A stretch of 64,000 nt of DNA from Lutibaculum baratangense AMV1 (GTDB lineage: Bacteria; Pseudomonadota; Alphaproteobacteria; Rhizobiales; Tepidamorphaceae). Every line of letters begins with the position of its first letter. Within the stretch, counting starts at the first letter, position 1. The translations under genes were made by a program, and so were the position numbers. Shown piece after piece: positions 28,397 to 38,700 of this stretch. The notes beneath the pieces were generated by a model that saw only the letters and a list, made by a program, of their open reading frames with translations, searched no databases and was not told where the DNA came from. The stretch is taken from NCBI RefSeq assembly GCF_000496075.1, contig NZ_AWXZ01000016.1, forward strand, positions 62,001 to 126,000, in the 5' to 3' direction.

Positions 28397-31300
28397 TCAG
28401 CTCGCCTCGCGCATGGCCTGCGCCTCGTCTATGTCGACCGAGACGAGCTGGCTGATGCCGCGCTCGGCCATCGTCACGCCGAACAGGCGGTTCATGCGCG
28501 CCATCGTGATGGGGTTGTGGGTGATGATGAGGAAGCGCGTCTCGGTCTGCCGCGCCATCTCTTCCATCAGGTCGCAGAAGCGCTCCACGTTGGCGTCGTC
28601 GAGCGGCGCGTCCACCTCGTCGAGCACGCAGATCGGCGCCGGATTCGTGAGGAAAACCGCGAAGATGAGGGCCATGGCGGTCAGCGCCTGCTCGCCGCCC
28701 GAGAGGAGCGTCAGGACCTGCGGCCGCTTGCCCGGCGGGCGCGCCACGATCTCAAGCCCGGCTTCGAGCGGATCGTCGGACTCCGTCAGCTGCAGCTCGG
28801 CGTCACCGCCGCCGAACAGGCGGGTGAACAGGGCCTGGAAGTGACCGTTGACCACCTCGAACGACGCGAGCAGCCGCTCGCGCCCCTCCCTGTTGAGGCT
28901 CTGGATCGCCGCGCGCAGCTTCGCGATCGCCTGAAGGAGATCCTCGCGCTCGGCGACGAGACCGTCGTGCCGGGACCTCACCTCCTGCATCTCTTCCTCG
29001 GCCCGGAGGTTCACGCTGCCGAGCCGCGCGCGCTCGCGCCGGCCGCGATCGAGCTCCGCCTCCACCGCCGAGGTATCCGGCAATGGCTCGTCCTCCGACA
29101 CCCCCGCGCGCCTGAGAGCGGCTGCGAGCGGCATGCCGAGCTGATCCTCGGCCGCCCGGTCGAGATCGCTCAGGCGATCACGCAGACCCTCGACCGTCGC
29201 CTCCTCGCGGGCGAGCACCTCTCGGGCCTTGGAGAGCGAGGCTTCCGCCTCGTGCGCCACCCTGTCGGCCTCGGAAACACTGCTCTCTCCGGCCGCGAGG
29301 GCGTCGGCGGCTTTCCGACGCTCGGTCTCGGCCTTTTCGATCTCCTCAGCCACCTTCTCGCGTTGCCGGCGGAGCTCGTCGGGCTTGCCAGAGAGATCGT
29401 CGAACTCCCGCCCGATCTCCTCGCGACGCCGTCTCAGCGTTCCGGCATGCTCGCCCGACTGTGCCGCGCGCTCCTGCCAGCGGGCGCGCTCCGTCGCGAT
29501 CGCCTGGGCCCGCGATGCGCGCGCCTGTGCGTCGCGGGCGTGCGCATCGAGGGCGCCGCGCGCGTCCGTCACCCTGCCCCGCGCCGCCGCCACGTCGCGC
29601 CGCAGCGTATCGAGCCGGGCCTCCTCGCCCGCGTCGGGCGGTAGCGCCTCGAGATCGGCGGCGGCCTGCGCGTGCGCCTCCCTCGCAGCCTTCAGGTCCT
29701 CGCCGAGCGAGACCTGCTGCTCGGCCAGGACGTCGAGCCTGGCCGTCACCTGGCTCATGCGCCTGATCGCCTCGCCATGAGCGGCCGCCGCCTGGCGCGC
29801 CGTCTGCTGCGCCGGCTTCACGCCCGATCGCGCGTCGGCGGCCGTCTTTTCGCGCGACCGAAGTTCGTCCTGAGCCGCCTTCAGAGCCTCGCGCGCCGCG
29901 CCGAGCCTGCGATCGGCTACCGCCATCGCCAGGTCGAGCTCGGCGATCCGGTTCTTCTGCTGCAGCCTCCGGGCTGCCGCGGTCGGGGCATCCGCCCCGG
30001 CCGTGAAGCCGTCCCACCGCCACAAATCGCCGGCCCGGCTGACGAGGCATTGGCCCGCCGCGAGGCGCGGCTGAAGCGCCGCCCCCCGATCCGCGTCCAC
30101 GATCCCCGTCATCGCCAGCCGTCGTGCCAGAACGCGAGGCGCCTCGACGTGGTCGGAGAGCGGTGTGACACCGTCCGGCAGGGGCGGATCGCCCTCGTGC
30201 GGTCCGAGCTCGCGCCAATGGATCGCATCGGCCTCGTCGGCCGAGCGGTCGAGATCCTCGCCGAAGGCCGCGCCGAGCGCCGCCTCGTAGCCCTTCTCGA
30301 CCCGGATCTCGTCGAGGACCGAGGCAGACGCGCCACCCCATTCGGAGGCGAGGATGCGCGCGATCGTGTCGCGCTCCGTCCGCAGCGAGCCGAGCTCCTG
30401 TTCGGCCGCCTGCACCGGGCCGCGTGCCTCGCCTTCGGCGCGCCTCGCGTCTGCGGCCGCCGCGTCGGCCTCCGAGGCGGCAGCCTCCGCCTCCTCCTGC
30501 GCCTCCGCCGCCTTTCGAGAGGCCGACTCCAGCCGATCGAGGTCGGCTTCGGCGACCGACGCCCGCAGCCTCTCGAGCTCGCGCGCGACATCAGCGGCCT
30601 GCCGCTCGAGCCGGGAAACCCCGTTCTGGCGGTCGTGCACAGCGGCGAGCAGGTGCTTCCGCCGCGCCGCGAGGTCGGCTGCGGCCCGCGTCGCCTCGGC
30701 GAGCGTGGCCTCGACATCCGAGAGCTCCGCCTGCGCGACGCCCAGCGCCTCGTCCAGGGCAGGCCGCCCCGCCTCGGCCGCCTCGCCAGCCGCCTTCAGC
30801 TGCACCGCTTCGGCATCGAGCGCTTCGATCGTGTGCTTGGTGGAAGCGGCGGCATGCTCCTCTCGCTGCAGGTCTGCCTCGGTCTGCGAAAGCCGCTCCT
30901 GCAGCTCCCGCGAGCGGGCGACCAGCCGCTCGCGCTCCCTGTCGAATTCGTCGCGTGTCACGGTGAGATGTCGCAGGGCTGCGGCACGATCGGCCTCGAG
31001 CTGCCTGAGCTTCGGCAGGTCGGCCGCGGCCCGGGCGCGCGTCGTCGCCGCGGCGGCCGCCTCCTTCGAAAGGTCGGCCACGGCCAGGTGAGCGGCGCGC
31101 ACTTCCGCGAGCTTACCCTGCAGCTGGGCGAGCGCCTGCTTGCGCTTCAGGTACCAGAGGACCGTCTCGTGTCGCCGGATGTCGGCGGAGAGCTTGCGGT
31201 AGCGGGCGGCCTGCCTCGCCTGGCGAGAGAGCGCCTCGATCTGCGCGGAGAGCTGAGAGACGACGTCCTCGAGCCGATCGAGGTTCTGCTCCGCTCCGCG

Positions 31301-31852
31301 CAGCCGCAGCTCAGCCTCGTGACGGCGCGAGTGGAGGCCCGAGATCCCGGCCGCCTCCTCCAGGACGCGGCGCCGTGACTGCGGCTTCGCCGCGATGATC
31401 TCCGCGATCTGGCCCTGCCGCACCATCGCGGTGGAATGGGCGCCGGTCGAGGCGTCGGCGAAGAGGAGTTGCACGTCGCGCGCCCGCACCTCCTTCCCGT
31501 TCACGCGGTAGACGGAGCCCGCCTCCCGCTCGATGCGGCGGACGACCTCGATCGTCTCGGCGGCGTTGAACTGGGCCGGTGCCCGCCTGTCGGAATTGTC
31601 GATCGTGAGCGAGACTTCGGCGGAGTTGCGGGCCGGCCTCGACCCGCCGCCCGAGAAGATCACGTCGTCCATGCCCGAGCCGCGCATGGACTTGTAGGAG
31701 CTTTCGCCCATCACCCAGCGCAGCGATTCGACGAGGTTCGACTTGCCGCAGCCATTCGGGCCCACGATGCCCGTGAGCCCGGCCTCGATGACGACCTCGG
31801 AGGCGTCGAGGAAGGTCTTGAAGCCAGAGAGCCTCAGCCGCGTGAACTTCAT
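28397..31852 (-). CDS. smc: Chromosome segregation ATPase SMC (1151 aa)
   Basis: Core of the condensin-like SMC-ScpAB complex that folds and segregates the chromosome. Walker A GPNGCGKSN at 31-39, a long coiled coil, hinge region about 490-640 (SVLDEIRVEKGYEAALGAAFG), returning coil, then the ABC signature LLSGGEQALTAMAL and Walker B ICVLDEVDAPLDD near residues 1055-1095. The length is standard. The gene lies 42 bases after the dsbA-like gene and its start abuts a hairpin. No scpA or scpB nearby. Confidence 0.97.
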   Translation of the reverse strand: MKFTRLRLSGFKTFLDASEVVIEAGLTGIVGPNGCGKSNLVESLRWVMGESSYKSMRGSGMDDVIFSGGGSRPARNSAEVSLTIDNSDRRAPAQFNAAETIEVVRRIEREAGSVYRVNGKEVRARDVQLLFADASTGAHSTAMVRQGQIAEIIAAKPQSRRRVLEEAAGISGLHSRRHEAELRLRGAEQNLDRLEDVVSQLSAQIEALSRQARQAARYRKLSADIRRHETVLWYLKRKQALAQLQGKLAEVRAAHLAVADLSKEAAAAATTRARAAADLPKLRQLEADRAAALRHLTVTRDEFDRERERLVARSRELQERLSQTEADLQREEHAAASTKHTIEALDAEAVQLKAAGEAAEAGRPALDEALGVAQAELSDVEATLAEATRAAADLAARRKHLLAAVHDRQNGVSRLERQAADVARELERLRASVAEADLDRLESASRKAAEAQEEAEAAASEADAAAADARRAEGEARGPVQAAEQELGSLRTERDTIARILASEWGGASASVLDEIRVEKGYEAALGAAFGEDLDRSADEADAIHWRELGPHEGDPPLPDGVTPLSDHVEAPRVLARRLAMTGIVDADRGAALQPRLAAGQCLVSRAGDLWRWDGFTAGADAPTAAARRLQQKNRIAELDLAMAVADRRLGAAREALKAAQDELRSREKTAADARSGVKPAQQTARQAAAAHGEAIRRMSQVTARLDVLAEQQVSLGEDLKAAREAHAQAAADLEALPPDAGEEARLDTLRRDVAAARGRVTDARGALDAHARDAQARASRAQAIATERARWQERAAQSGEHAGTLRRRREEIGREFDDLSGKPDELRRQREKVAEEIEKAETERRKAADALAAGESSVSEADRVAHEAEASLSKAREVLAREEATVEGLRDRLSDLDRAAEDQLGMPLAAALRRAGVSEDEPLPDTSAVEAELDRGRRERARLGSVNLRAEEEMQEVRSRHDGLVAEREDLLQAIAKLRAAIQSLNREGRERLLASFEVVNGHFQALFTRLFGGGDAELQLTESDDPLEAGLEIVARPPGKRPQVLTLLSGGEQALTAMALIFAVFLTNPAPICVLDEVDAPLDDANVERFCDLMEEMARQTETRFLIITHNPITMARMNRLFGVTMAERGISQLVSVDIDEAQAMREAS

Positions 31853-31879
31853 GCGCCGCCCCTCATGGGGAGGCGGCGC
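31853..31879 (-). promoter_or_regulatory. Hairpin directly before the smc start codon
   Basis: On the minus strand GCGCCGCC and GGCGGCGC form an 8-bp perfect stem whose 3' arm ends at the base before the ATG. The only Shine-Dalgarno-like bases for smc (GAGGGG) sit in the loop and 3' arm. The structure could limit smc translation or coupling from the upstream gene. Confidence 0.45.
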
Positions 31880-31894
31880 GCGACGTCAGCCGTC

Positions 31895-32569
31895 TCAGGA
31901 CGGGAGGTGCTTCCGCAGGCGCTCCTCGAACTGCTCGAAGGGAAGCGCCCCCGCCACGACCTCGCCGTTGATGATGAAGGTCGGCGTCGAGCGGACATCG
32001 AACTCCTCGATTCCTCGGCTCTTCACGACGTTGATCGTGTCGAGTATCTCCTGATTCGTCAGGCACGCCTCGAACTTCTCGCGCGTGAAACCGACCTGCT
32101 GCGCCATCCTGAAGAGGCCGGACTCGGGATCGCCCCCGAAAGCCCAGGCCTGCTGCGTCTGGAACAGTGCGTCGACGAAGGGGAAGTACTTGTCCTTGTC
32201 CTCGATGCAGCGCGCCAGCATGAAGGCCGCCGTCGCGACCGGATCGAGCGGGAACTCGCGGAAGATGAAATAGACCTGCCCCGTATCGATATACTGCTCC
32301 TTGAGCTTCGGGAAGGTCTCCTTGTCGAACTGGGCGCAGTGCGAGCAGGTCATCGAGGCATATTCCACGATCGTCACCGGCGCGTTGGGGTCGCCGAGCG
32401 TGTGCTCGTCCTCGACGCCCGCGGCCATCACGTCGTCCATCGAGACGGTGCGCGCCTCCTGTGCGCCGGCCGGGCCCGCGAGCCAGCCGAGACCGAGACC
32501 GAGCGTGCCCAGGCCGAGCGCGGTGCCCGCGGCGAGCTTCGAGATCATTTCCCTGCGGGTGAGCGACAT
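31895..32569 (-). CDS. DsbA-family thiol:disulfide oxidoreductase (224 aa)
   Basis: Periplasmic thioredoxin-fold protein. A signal peptide with a twin-arginine-like start (TRREMISKLAAG) ends near AGAQEA. The redox motif is Cys75-Ser-His-Cys78 in SMTCSHCAQF, and the cis-Pro loop is STPTFIING near residue 195. The overall layout matches the DsbA/ScsC-like proteins of rhizobia found beside mutY and smc. ATG at 32569 has GAGGAAG upstream; the longer reading adds only 15 unlikely residues. Confidence 0.92.
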   Translation of the reverse strand: MSLTRREMISKLAAGTALGLGTLGLGLGWLAGPAGAQEARTVSMDDVMAAGVEDEHTLGDPNAPVTIVEYASMTCSHCAQFDKETFPKLKEQYIDTGQVYFIFREFPLDPVATAAFMLARCIEDKDKYFPFVDALFQTQQAWAFGGDPESGLFRMAQQVGFTREKFEACLTNQEILDTINVVKSRGIEEFDVRSTPTFIINGEVVAGALPFEQFEERLRKHLPS

Positions 32570-32677
32570 ATGCTTCTTCCTCGTTACCGTCGTCTGCGAT
32601 ATTTGGGCACGCAATGCCCGCCTTTCGAGGCAAGAAAGCGGCGGATGCCGGTGCTGGCAAGCCCCTTGGCCGCCCGA

Positions 32678-33187
32678 TCAAGCGCTCGTGTCCGGCCGCA
32701 CCTGCCGGGCGAGGCGCGCCAGCGCCTCGCGTAGCTCGGGGTCGGCGATTTGCGACAGGTCGGGCGTTTCGGCGCCGCCCGATGCCCCCTCCAGCCTCGG
32801 CTCGACCTTGTGGGCACGGGACCTCTCGCCCACAGGAGCCTGCCGGACCTTCACCTTCGCGACGGCCGGCCAGCCGAGAAAGGCGTTCACCCGGTCGACG
32901 ATCTGCCGCGTCATGTGCTGGATCTCGAGAGCGTCGCCACCTTCGGCCCGCACCACGAGCGTCGCGGGTCGCGGCGCCTCCTCGTTCTGGCGCGGCCACG
33001 TGATCTTCTCGGGTCGGCTGCGCTCGGCCAGCTCCGGCCCGACGATGTCGCGCCAATGCATGAGGATCGCGGCAGAGCCGAAGCCCGCCTTCGCCACGAT
33101 CGGCTTCAGCAGAGGGTCGGCGAGCCGGTCGAGACGCGCGGGCCCGTTCGGCTGGCGCTTGCGCGAGGCAGGTGCATCTTTATGCAT
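32678..33187 (-). CDS. DUF721 (DciA-like) protein (169 aa)
   Basis: Member of the DUF721 family, which includes DciA, a loader of the replicative helicase in many bacteria. The core is at residues 20-115: LADPLLKPIVAKAGFGSAAILMHWRDIVGPELAERSRPEKI, then a beta-rich part with TLVVRAEGGDALEIQHMTRQIVDRVNAFLG. The C-terminus is charged and probably flexible. ATG 33187 has GGAGAG upstream. Divergent from mutY by 63 bases. The role in replication is by family. Confidence 0.85.
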   Translation of the reverse strand: MHKDAPASRKRQPNGPARLDRLADPLLKPIVAKAGFGSAAILMHWRDIVGPELAERSRPEKITWPRQNEEAPRPATLVVRAEGGDALEIQHMTRQIVDRVNAFLGWPAVAKVKVRQAPVGERSRAHKVEPRLEGASGGAETPDLSQIADPELREALARLARQVRPDTSA

Positions 33188-33250
33188 GGGCTCTCCGCCG
33201 TGCGCCGGGCGACGTGAACCGGCGCCCGCTCCCCTCCGAATCATCCAACC

Positions 33251-34369
33251 ATGACCCTCGACCAACGAAACGGCAACTTCGTGACCGCCCCTTCCGCCGC
33301 CGATCTCCTCGCCTGGTACGATCGCCACCGCCGCAGCCTTCCCTGGCGCGCCCCGGCGGGGGAACGGCCCGCCCCCTACCGCGTGTGGCTGAGCGAGATC
33401 ATGCTGCAGCAGACGACGGTCGCCGCCGTCGCGGGGTACTTCGTCGACTTCATCCGGCGCTGGCCTTCCGTCGAGGATCTCGCCGCCGCCCCGACGGAGG
33501 AGGTGATGAGCGCCTGGGCGGGCCTGGGCTACTATGCCCGGGCACGGAACCTCCATGCCTGCGCAAAGGTCGTCGCGGAAGAGTTTGACGGACGCTTCCC
33601 CGATACCGAGCAGGGCCTTCGGGCACTGCCGGGCATCGGCCCCTACACGGCCGGAGCGATCGCCGCGATCGCCTTCGACCGCCGGGCTGCGGCCGTCGAC
33701 GGCAATGTCGAGCGCGTGATGTCGCGCGTCTTCCGGGTCGAGACGCCGATGCCGCAGGGCAAGCCCGAGATCCGCGCCCGGACCGAAGCTCTCGTGCCGG
33801 AGGACCGGCCGGGCGATTTCGCGCAAGCCCTGATGGATCTCGGCGCGACGATCTGCACGCCGAGGAAGCCCGCCTGCGCGCTCTGCCCGTGGATGGAGCC
33901 CTGCCAGGGGCGGGCCGCGGGCGTTGTCGAGACGCTGCCTCGCAAGGCGCCGAAAGCCGAGCGGCCGGTGAAGCGGGCGGCGGTGTTCTGGGCGGAGGCG
34001 CCGGACGGGTCGGTGCTCCTCGCGCGCCGCCCGCCGAAGGGCCTGCTCGGCGGCACGGAGGGGCCGTGGTCGAGCGAGTTGACCAGCGACACCGATCCGG
34101 CCGAGGCGCTCGTCCACGCGCCGTTTCCGGCCGACTGGGCGAGGCTCGCCGGCACGGTCGAGCACGGCTTCACCCATTTCACGCTTCAGATGACGGTCTT
34201 CGCGGCCACGGGGGTCGCGGCCGAGGCCCCGGCGGGCGCCCGCTGGGCGACACTCGACGAACTGAAGGAAGCGGGCCTGCCGACCGCGCTCATGAAGCCC
34301 GCCGCCCATGCGCTCGCCGCCCTGCACGGGCCCGCGGCGGCGAAGCGGCTGAGGAAGCGGCCGAAGTGA
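33251..34369 (+). CDS. mutY: A/G-specific adenine glycosylase MutY (372 aa)
   Basis: Removes adenine mispaired with 8-oxoguanine. Catalytic Glu is in EIMLQQTTVAAV, the helix-hairpin-helix is LPGIGPYTAGAIAAIAF, and the catalytic Asp is in AVDGNVERV. Four Cys spaced C-x6-C-x2-C-x5-C (CTPRKPACALCPWMEPC) bind the 4Fe-4S cluster. The C-terminal 130 residues are the NUDIX-like domain that recognises 8-oxoguanine. Convergent with the ccrM gene, six bases between stops. Confidence 0.96.
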   Translation: MTLDQRNGNFVTAPSAADLLAWYDRHRRSLPWRAPAGERPAPYRVWLSEIMLQQTTVAAVAGYFVDFIRRWPSVEDLAAAPTEEVMSAWAGLGYYARARNLHACAKVVAEEFDGRFPDTEQGLRALPGIGPYTAGAIAAIAFDRRAAAVDGNVERVMSRVFRVETPMPQGKPEIRARTEALVPEDRPGDFAQALMDLGATICTPRKPACALCPWMEPCQGRAAGVVETLPRKAPKAERPVKRAAVFWAEAPDGSVLLARRPPKGLLGGTEGPWSSELTSDTDPAEALVHAPFPADWARLAGTVEHGFTHFTLQMTVFAATGVAAEAPAGARWATLDELKEAGLPTALMKPAAHALAALHGPAAAKRLRKRPK

Positions 34370-34375
34370 GGTCCG

Positions 34376-35506
<1,131 letters not shown>

Positions 35507-35546
35507 TCAATTCTACCTGTACGCAACCGATGCACAGGATTGTCGG

Positions 35547-35594
35547 GATTCAGCGTAAAGGCCGGCTTAATCGTTAGGGTAAACAGGGGGTTAA
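35547..35594 (-). promoter_or_regulatory. Candidate CtrA box and GANTC site in the ccrM promoter
   Basis: On the minus strand TTAA-N7-TTTA (35594-35580) is one base from the CtrA consensus TTAA-N7-TTAA and lies 77-91 bases before the ccrM ATG. A GANTC site (GATTC, 35547-35551) lies between it and the gene. Caulobacter ccrM is activated by CtrA and has GANTC sites in its leader, so the arrangement is meaningful, though the match is imperfect. Confidence 0.4.
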
Positions 35595-35608
35595 GCCCGC
35601 GAGCCGCG

Positions 35609-36235
35609 TCAGGCGACCTCGAGCTCGAGAGTCAGCTGCGAGATAGGCCGGAAGGAGCGGCGGTGCATCGGCGTCGGCCCCAGGCGGTCGAGCGCCGCGA
35701 GGTGCTCCCGCGTCGAGTAGCCCTTGTTCGTCTCGAAGCCGTAGCCCGGATGCACCCGTGCCATGCGCGCCATCATCCTGTCGCGCGCGACCTTCGCGAC
35801 GATCGAGGCGGCGGCGATCGACTTCGACAGGGCATCGCCGTCGATGACCGCCTCGCCCCGGCACACGATGCGGGGCAGGTCCTTGCCGTCGACGAGAACG
35901 CTGCACGGCTTCTGGCACAGCCCCGCGATCGCCCGCCCCATCGCCTTCAGCGTCGCGCCACGGATGTTCAGCCGGTCGATCTCTGCGGCCGAGGCCGCGG
36001 CGACCGACACGCACGCCTTCGCCATGATCTCGGCGAAGAGCCGCTCGCGCTCCGCCAACGGCAGGAGCTTGGAATCGGCAAGCCCCTTCGGCACGCGATC
36101 GAGGTCGAGGATCACGGCGGCGGCGACCACGGGGCCGGCCAGCGGCCCCCTGCCCGCCTCGTCCACGCCCGCGACGAACCGCGAACCGTCCTTCAGGTGG
36201 CGGCGCTCGTGGCGCAAATGGGGGAGCTTGCTCAT
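35609..36235 (-). CDS. rnhB: Ribonuclease HII (208 aa)
   Basis: Cleaves RNA in RNA-DNA hybrids, including single ribonucleotides. The active site Asp-Glu pair is in GVDEAGRGPLAGP (about 23-35) and the third Asp in DGDALSKSIAAASIVAKV; DSKLL follows the family pattern. ATG 36235 gives standard length; its ribosome binding site is weak. Lies upstream of ccrM on the same strand, a conserved pair, and is divergent from the ATP synthase F0 operon. Confidence 0.95.
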   Translation of the reverse strand: MSKLPHLRHERRHLKDGSRFVAGVDEAGRGPLAGPVVAAAVILDLDRVPKGLADSKLLPLAERERLFAEIMAKACVSVAAASAAEIDRLNIRGATLKAMGRAIAGLCQKPCSVLVDGKDLPRIVCRGEAVIDGDALSKSIAAASIVAKVARDRMMARMARVHPGYGFETNKGYSTREHLAALDRLGPTPMHRRSFRPISQLTLELEVA

Positions 36236-36422
36236 GGGAAGACGTTTCGGCGAGTCGGGAGCTCGTGGCAAGAGGTGTGGTGGCCGTGCTGTGGGGGTGG
36301 CGGCCGCCCCTGCCAACGCCTTCCGCGCGCGTGCGGCGCCGTGATGGCGCCCCTCGGCGGGTGGCACACCAAATTCTCAAAACGTGATAAGTTTCCGCCA
36401 CTTACACCGAGGTCGAGCGTTC

Positions 36423-36451
36423 TTGACACTCTCGGGAGCCGCAACTATGGT
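36423..36451 (+). promoter_or_regulatory. Sigma-70-type promoter of the F0 operon
   Basis: TTGACA (36423-36428), 17-base spacer, TATGGT (36446-36451). A perfect -35 and a 4/6 match at -10 with ideal spacing, 76 bases before the atpI ATG. Confidence 0.6.
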
Positions 36452-36527
36452 TCGCGCGGTTTTCGGGGCGGCTCGCTCCGGACCGCAAGAGCATGTGAGC
36501 GAACCGTCCCACGACGGAAGTGAGACG

Positions 36528-36929
36528 ATGTCCGACGCAGGCCGCAACGGTCCGGATCAAGGTCCATCTCCATCCGAAGCCGTCGATCTCGAGACGCGCC
36601 GTCGCGCGCTCGGCGCGGGTCTGGCAGGGGCGCGAGAGCGCAACGCGCCGCCCGCCGCCTCAGAGCGCACCGACGGCGCTTTTGGGATCGCGATGCGTCT
36701 CGCCGTCGAGCTTGTCGCGGGCGTCGGCGTCGGCGGCGCGATCGGGTGGGGCCTGGACTGGTGGCTGGGCACGAAGCCGATCTTCTTCCTTCTGTTCCTC
36801 GGATTGGGAATAGCGGGCGGGATGACAAACGTTTTTCGCTCCGCGCGCCGCATGAACGCGGCCGTGTCGGAGCGACAGAGGACAGAACGCACCGCCGGCG
36901 ACAGCCCGTCGTCGCGGGACGAGGTTTGA
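36528..36929 (+). CDS. atpI: ATP synthase protein I (133 aa)
   Basis: Small membrane accessory protein of the F-type ATP synthase, thought to assist c-ring assembly or Mg2+ handling. The first 55 residues are charged; two hydrophobic segments follow (about 65-83 and 89-106: LVAGVGVGGAIGWGLDWW, IFFLLFLGLGIAGGM) with the AtpI-family motif GWGLDWWLGT and NVFRSARRM after. The ATG at 36528 was chosen because conserved sequence starts there and GGAAG precedes it; a longer frame overlaps the promoter. Confidence 0.88.
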   Translation: MSDAGRNGPDQGPSPSEAVDLETRRRALGAGLAGARERNAPPAASERTDGAFGIAMRLAVELVAGVGVGGAIGWGLDWWLGTKPIFFLLFLGLGIAGGMTNVFRSARRMNAAVSERQRTERTAGDSPSSRDEV

Positions 36930-36942
36930 GGAGCTCTTAAGC

Positions 36943-37698
36943 GTGGCAACGCCATCTGCCGAGACCGGGGTCGTCCTCGACCCGATGCACCAGTTCGTCG
37001 TCCAGCCCATCGTGCCGCTCCATATCGGCGGGCTCGACGTCTCCTTCACGAACTCCTCGCTCTTCATGGTGCTGGCGGTCGTCCTGATCAGCCTGTTCAC
37101 GCTCGCTTCCGTCGGCTCCCGGTCGCTGGTGCCGGGCCGCATGCAGTCGCTGGCGGAGCTCTCCTACGAGTTCGTCGCGAACATGGTGCGCGAGAACGCC
37201 GGCACGGAAGGGATGAAGTACTTCCCCTTCATCTTCTCGCTCTTCATGTTCATCCTGTTCGCGAACATGCTGGGGATGATCCCCTACGCGTTCACGATCA
37301 CGAGCCACATCATCATCACCTTCGCCCTCGCCCTCGCCGTCTTCATCGGCGTGACGGCGATCGGCTTCATGAAGCACGGCCTCGGCTATTTCCGCCTGAT
37401 CGTGCCGCACGGCGCGCCGGCGGTGCTTCTGCCGCTGCTCGTGGTGATCGAGCTCATCTCCTACCTGACGCGGCCGATCAGCCTGTCGGTGCGACTTTTC
37501 GCCAATATGCTCGCCGGCCACACGATGCTGAAGGTCTTCGCGGGCTTCGTCGTGATGATGGGCGTCCTCGGCGGCTGGCTGCCGCTCCTGGCGATGGTCG
37601 CCTTCACGGGCCTCGAGTTCCTCGTCGCGTTCCTGCAGGCCTACGTCTTCGCGATCCTCGCCTGCATCTATCTCAACGACGCGCTGCACCTGCACTGA
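36943..37698 (+). CDS. atpB: ATP synthase F0 subunit a (251 aa)
   Basis: Stator channel subunit that conducts protons against the c-ring. Six hydrophobic segments; the essential Arg is in [13 protein letters not shown] (about residue 183-195), and the C-terminal part has [17 protein letters not shown]. Start is GTG at 36943 with GAGGAG upstream, 13 bases after atpI. The order atpI-B-E-F'-F with no F1 genes nearby is typical of Rhizobiales and Rhodospirillales. Confidence 0.97.
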   Translation: MATPSAETGVVLDPMHQFVVQPIVPLHIGGLDVSFTNSSLFMVLAVVLISLFTLASVGSRSLVPGRMQSLAELSYEFVANMVRENAGTEGMKYFPFIFSLFMFILFANMLGMIPYAFTITSHIIITFALALAVFIGVTAIGFMKHGLGYFRLIVPHGAPAVLLPLLVVIELISYLTRPISLSVRLFANMLAGHTMLKVFAGFVVMMGVLGGWLPLLAMVAFTGLEFLVAFLQAYVFAILACIYLNDALHLH

Positions 37699-37766
37699 GG
37701 CAGCGCCGGCGCTTCACCCGACTTCCGCGCAAACACCAAGCAACTTCCCTTCGAAGGAGACTGACC

Positions 37767-37994
37767 ATGGAAGCAGACGCAGCTAAGTTCATCGGTGCGG
37801 GCCTCGCCTGCGTGGCTCTCGCCGGCGCCGGCCTCGGCATCGGCCAGATCTTCGGCAACTACCTCTCGGCCGCCCTGCGCAACCCGTCGGCCGCGCCGGC
37901 CCAGTTCCCGAACCTGCTGCTCGGCTTCGCTCTCGCCGAGGCGACGGGCCTCTTCGGCCTCGTGGTGGCCCTGATGCTGCTCTTCGTCGTCTAA
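37767..37994 (+). CDS. atpE: ATP synthase F0 subunit c (75 aa)
   Basis: Ring-forming proteolipid with two membrane helices and a polar loop RNPSAAPA. The ion-binding carboxylate is Glu58 in [12 protein letters not shown]. The residues around Glu58 are mostly hydrophobic without the extra Gln/Ser ligands of sodium-type rings, so proton coupling is expected. GAAGGAG lies upstream of the ATG. Confidence 0.97.
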   Translation: MEADAAKFIGAGLACVALAGAGLGIGQIFGNYLSAALRNPSAAPAQFPNLLLGFALAEATGLFGLVVALMLLFVV

Positions 37995-38058
37995 GACGGC
38001 GCCCGGCACCCGAAGGACATAAGAGCGCGCCCGCTTTCTTGAGGAAGCGGGCGACAAC

Positions 38059-38688
38059 ATGAAGAGCATCGAAATGGCGCGTTTCGTCGTCGCTCAGGCG
38101 GACGAAGGACTGACGAGCCCGAGCGTGGCCCAAGAGCTCGACCTCGAGCTCACCGAGGAGCTCCACGAGGAGGTCGGGGTCGCCGAAGACCATCAAGATT
38201 CCGGCATGCCCCAGCTGGCGACGGAGACCTACGCGTCGCAGCTGTTCTGGCTCGCGCTCTGCTTCGTCGTCCTCTACCTCATCATGTCGCGCGCGGCGCT
38301 TCCGCGCATCGCGACGGCCATCGAGAACCGCCGCGACCGCATAGCGAGCGATCTCGACACCGCGGCACGACTGAAGGAGGAGACCGACGAGGTCATCGCG
38401 ACCTACGAGGCCGAGCTCGCCCAGGCCCGTGCGAAGGCCAACCAGATCGCGGGCGACACGCGCGACCGCATCAACCAGCAGCTTGCGGAAGAGCGTGGCG
38501 AGGTCGAGGAGCGGATGGCCGAGCGCACCGCCGCGGCCGAGAAGCACGTGGCCGAGGTGAAGGCGCGCGCCCTCGCCGAAGTCGACAGCGCCGCGATCGA
38601 CGCCACGAGCGAGATCGTCGATCTCCTCATCGGCAACCGCCCCACCGAGGCCGAAGCGGCCGCGGCCGTGAAGGCCGTCCGCAGCTAA
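38059..38688 (+). CDS. atpF': ATP synthase F0 subunit b' (209 aa)
   Basis: One of two different stator b-type subunits in phototroph- and alphaproteobacterial-type F0. An acidic N-terminal extension of about 50 residues precedes one membrane segment (about 56-78, ASQLFWLALCFVVLYLIMS), then a long coiled coil to the end. An ATG at 38074 is a possible alternative start. The N-terminal extension is not rich in signal-like features. Confidence 0.93.
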   Translation: MKSIEMARFVVAQADEGLTSPSVAQELDLELTEELHEEVGVAEDHQDSGMPQLATETYASQLFWLALCFVVLYLIMSRAALPRIATAIENRRDRIASDLDTAARLKEETDEVIATYEAELAQARAKANQIAGDTRDRINQQLAEERGEVEERMAERTAAAEKHVAEVKARALAEVDSAAIDATSEIVDLLIGNRPTEAEAAAAVKAVRS

Positions 38689-38700
38689 GGGAAGCCGATC

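Noticed and set aside
33188-34327. N-terminal extension of the DUF721 gene through mutY
   Set aside because: The extension is antisense to conserved mutY motifs; DUF721 homology starts at the ATG at 33187.
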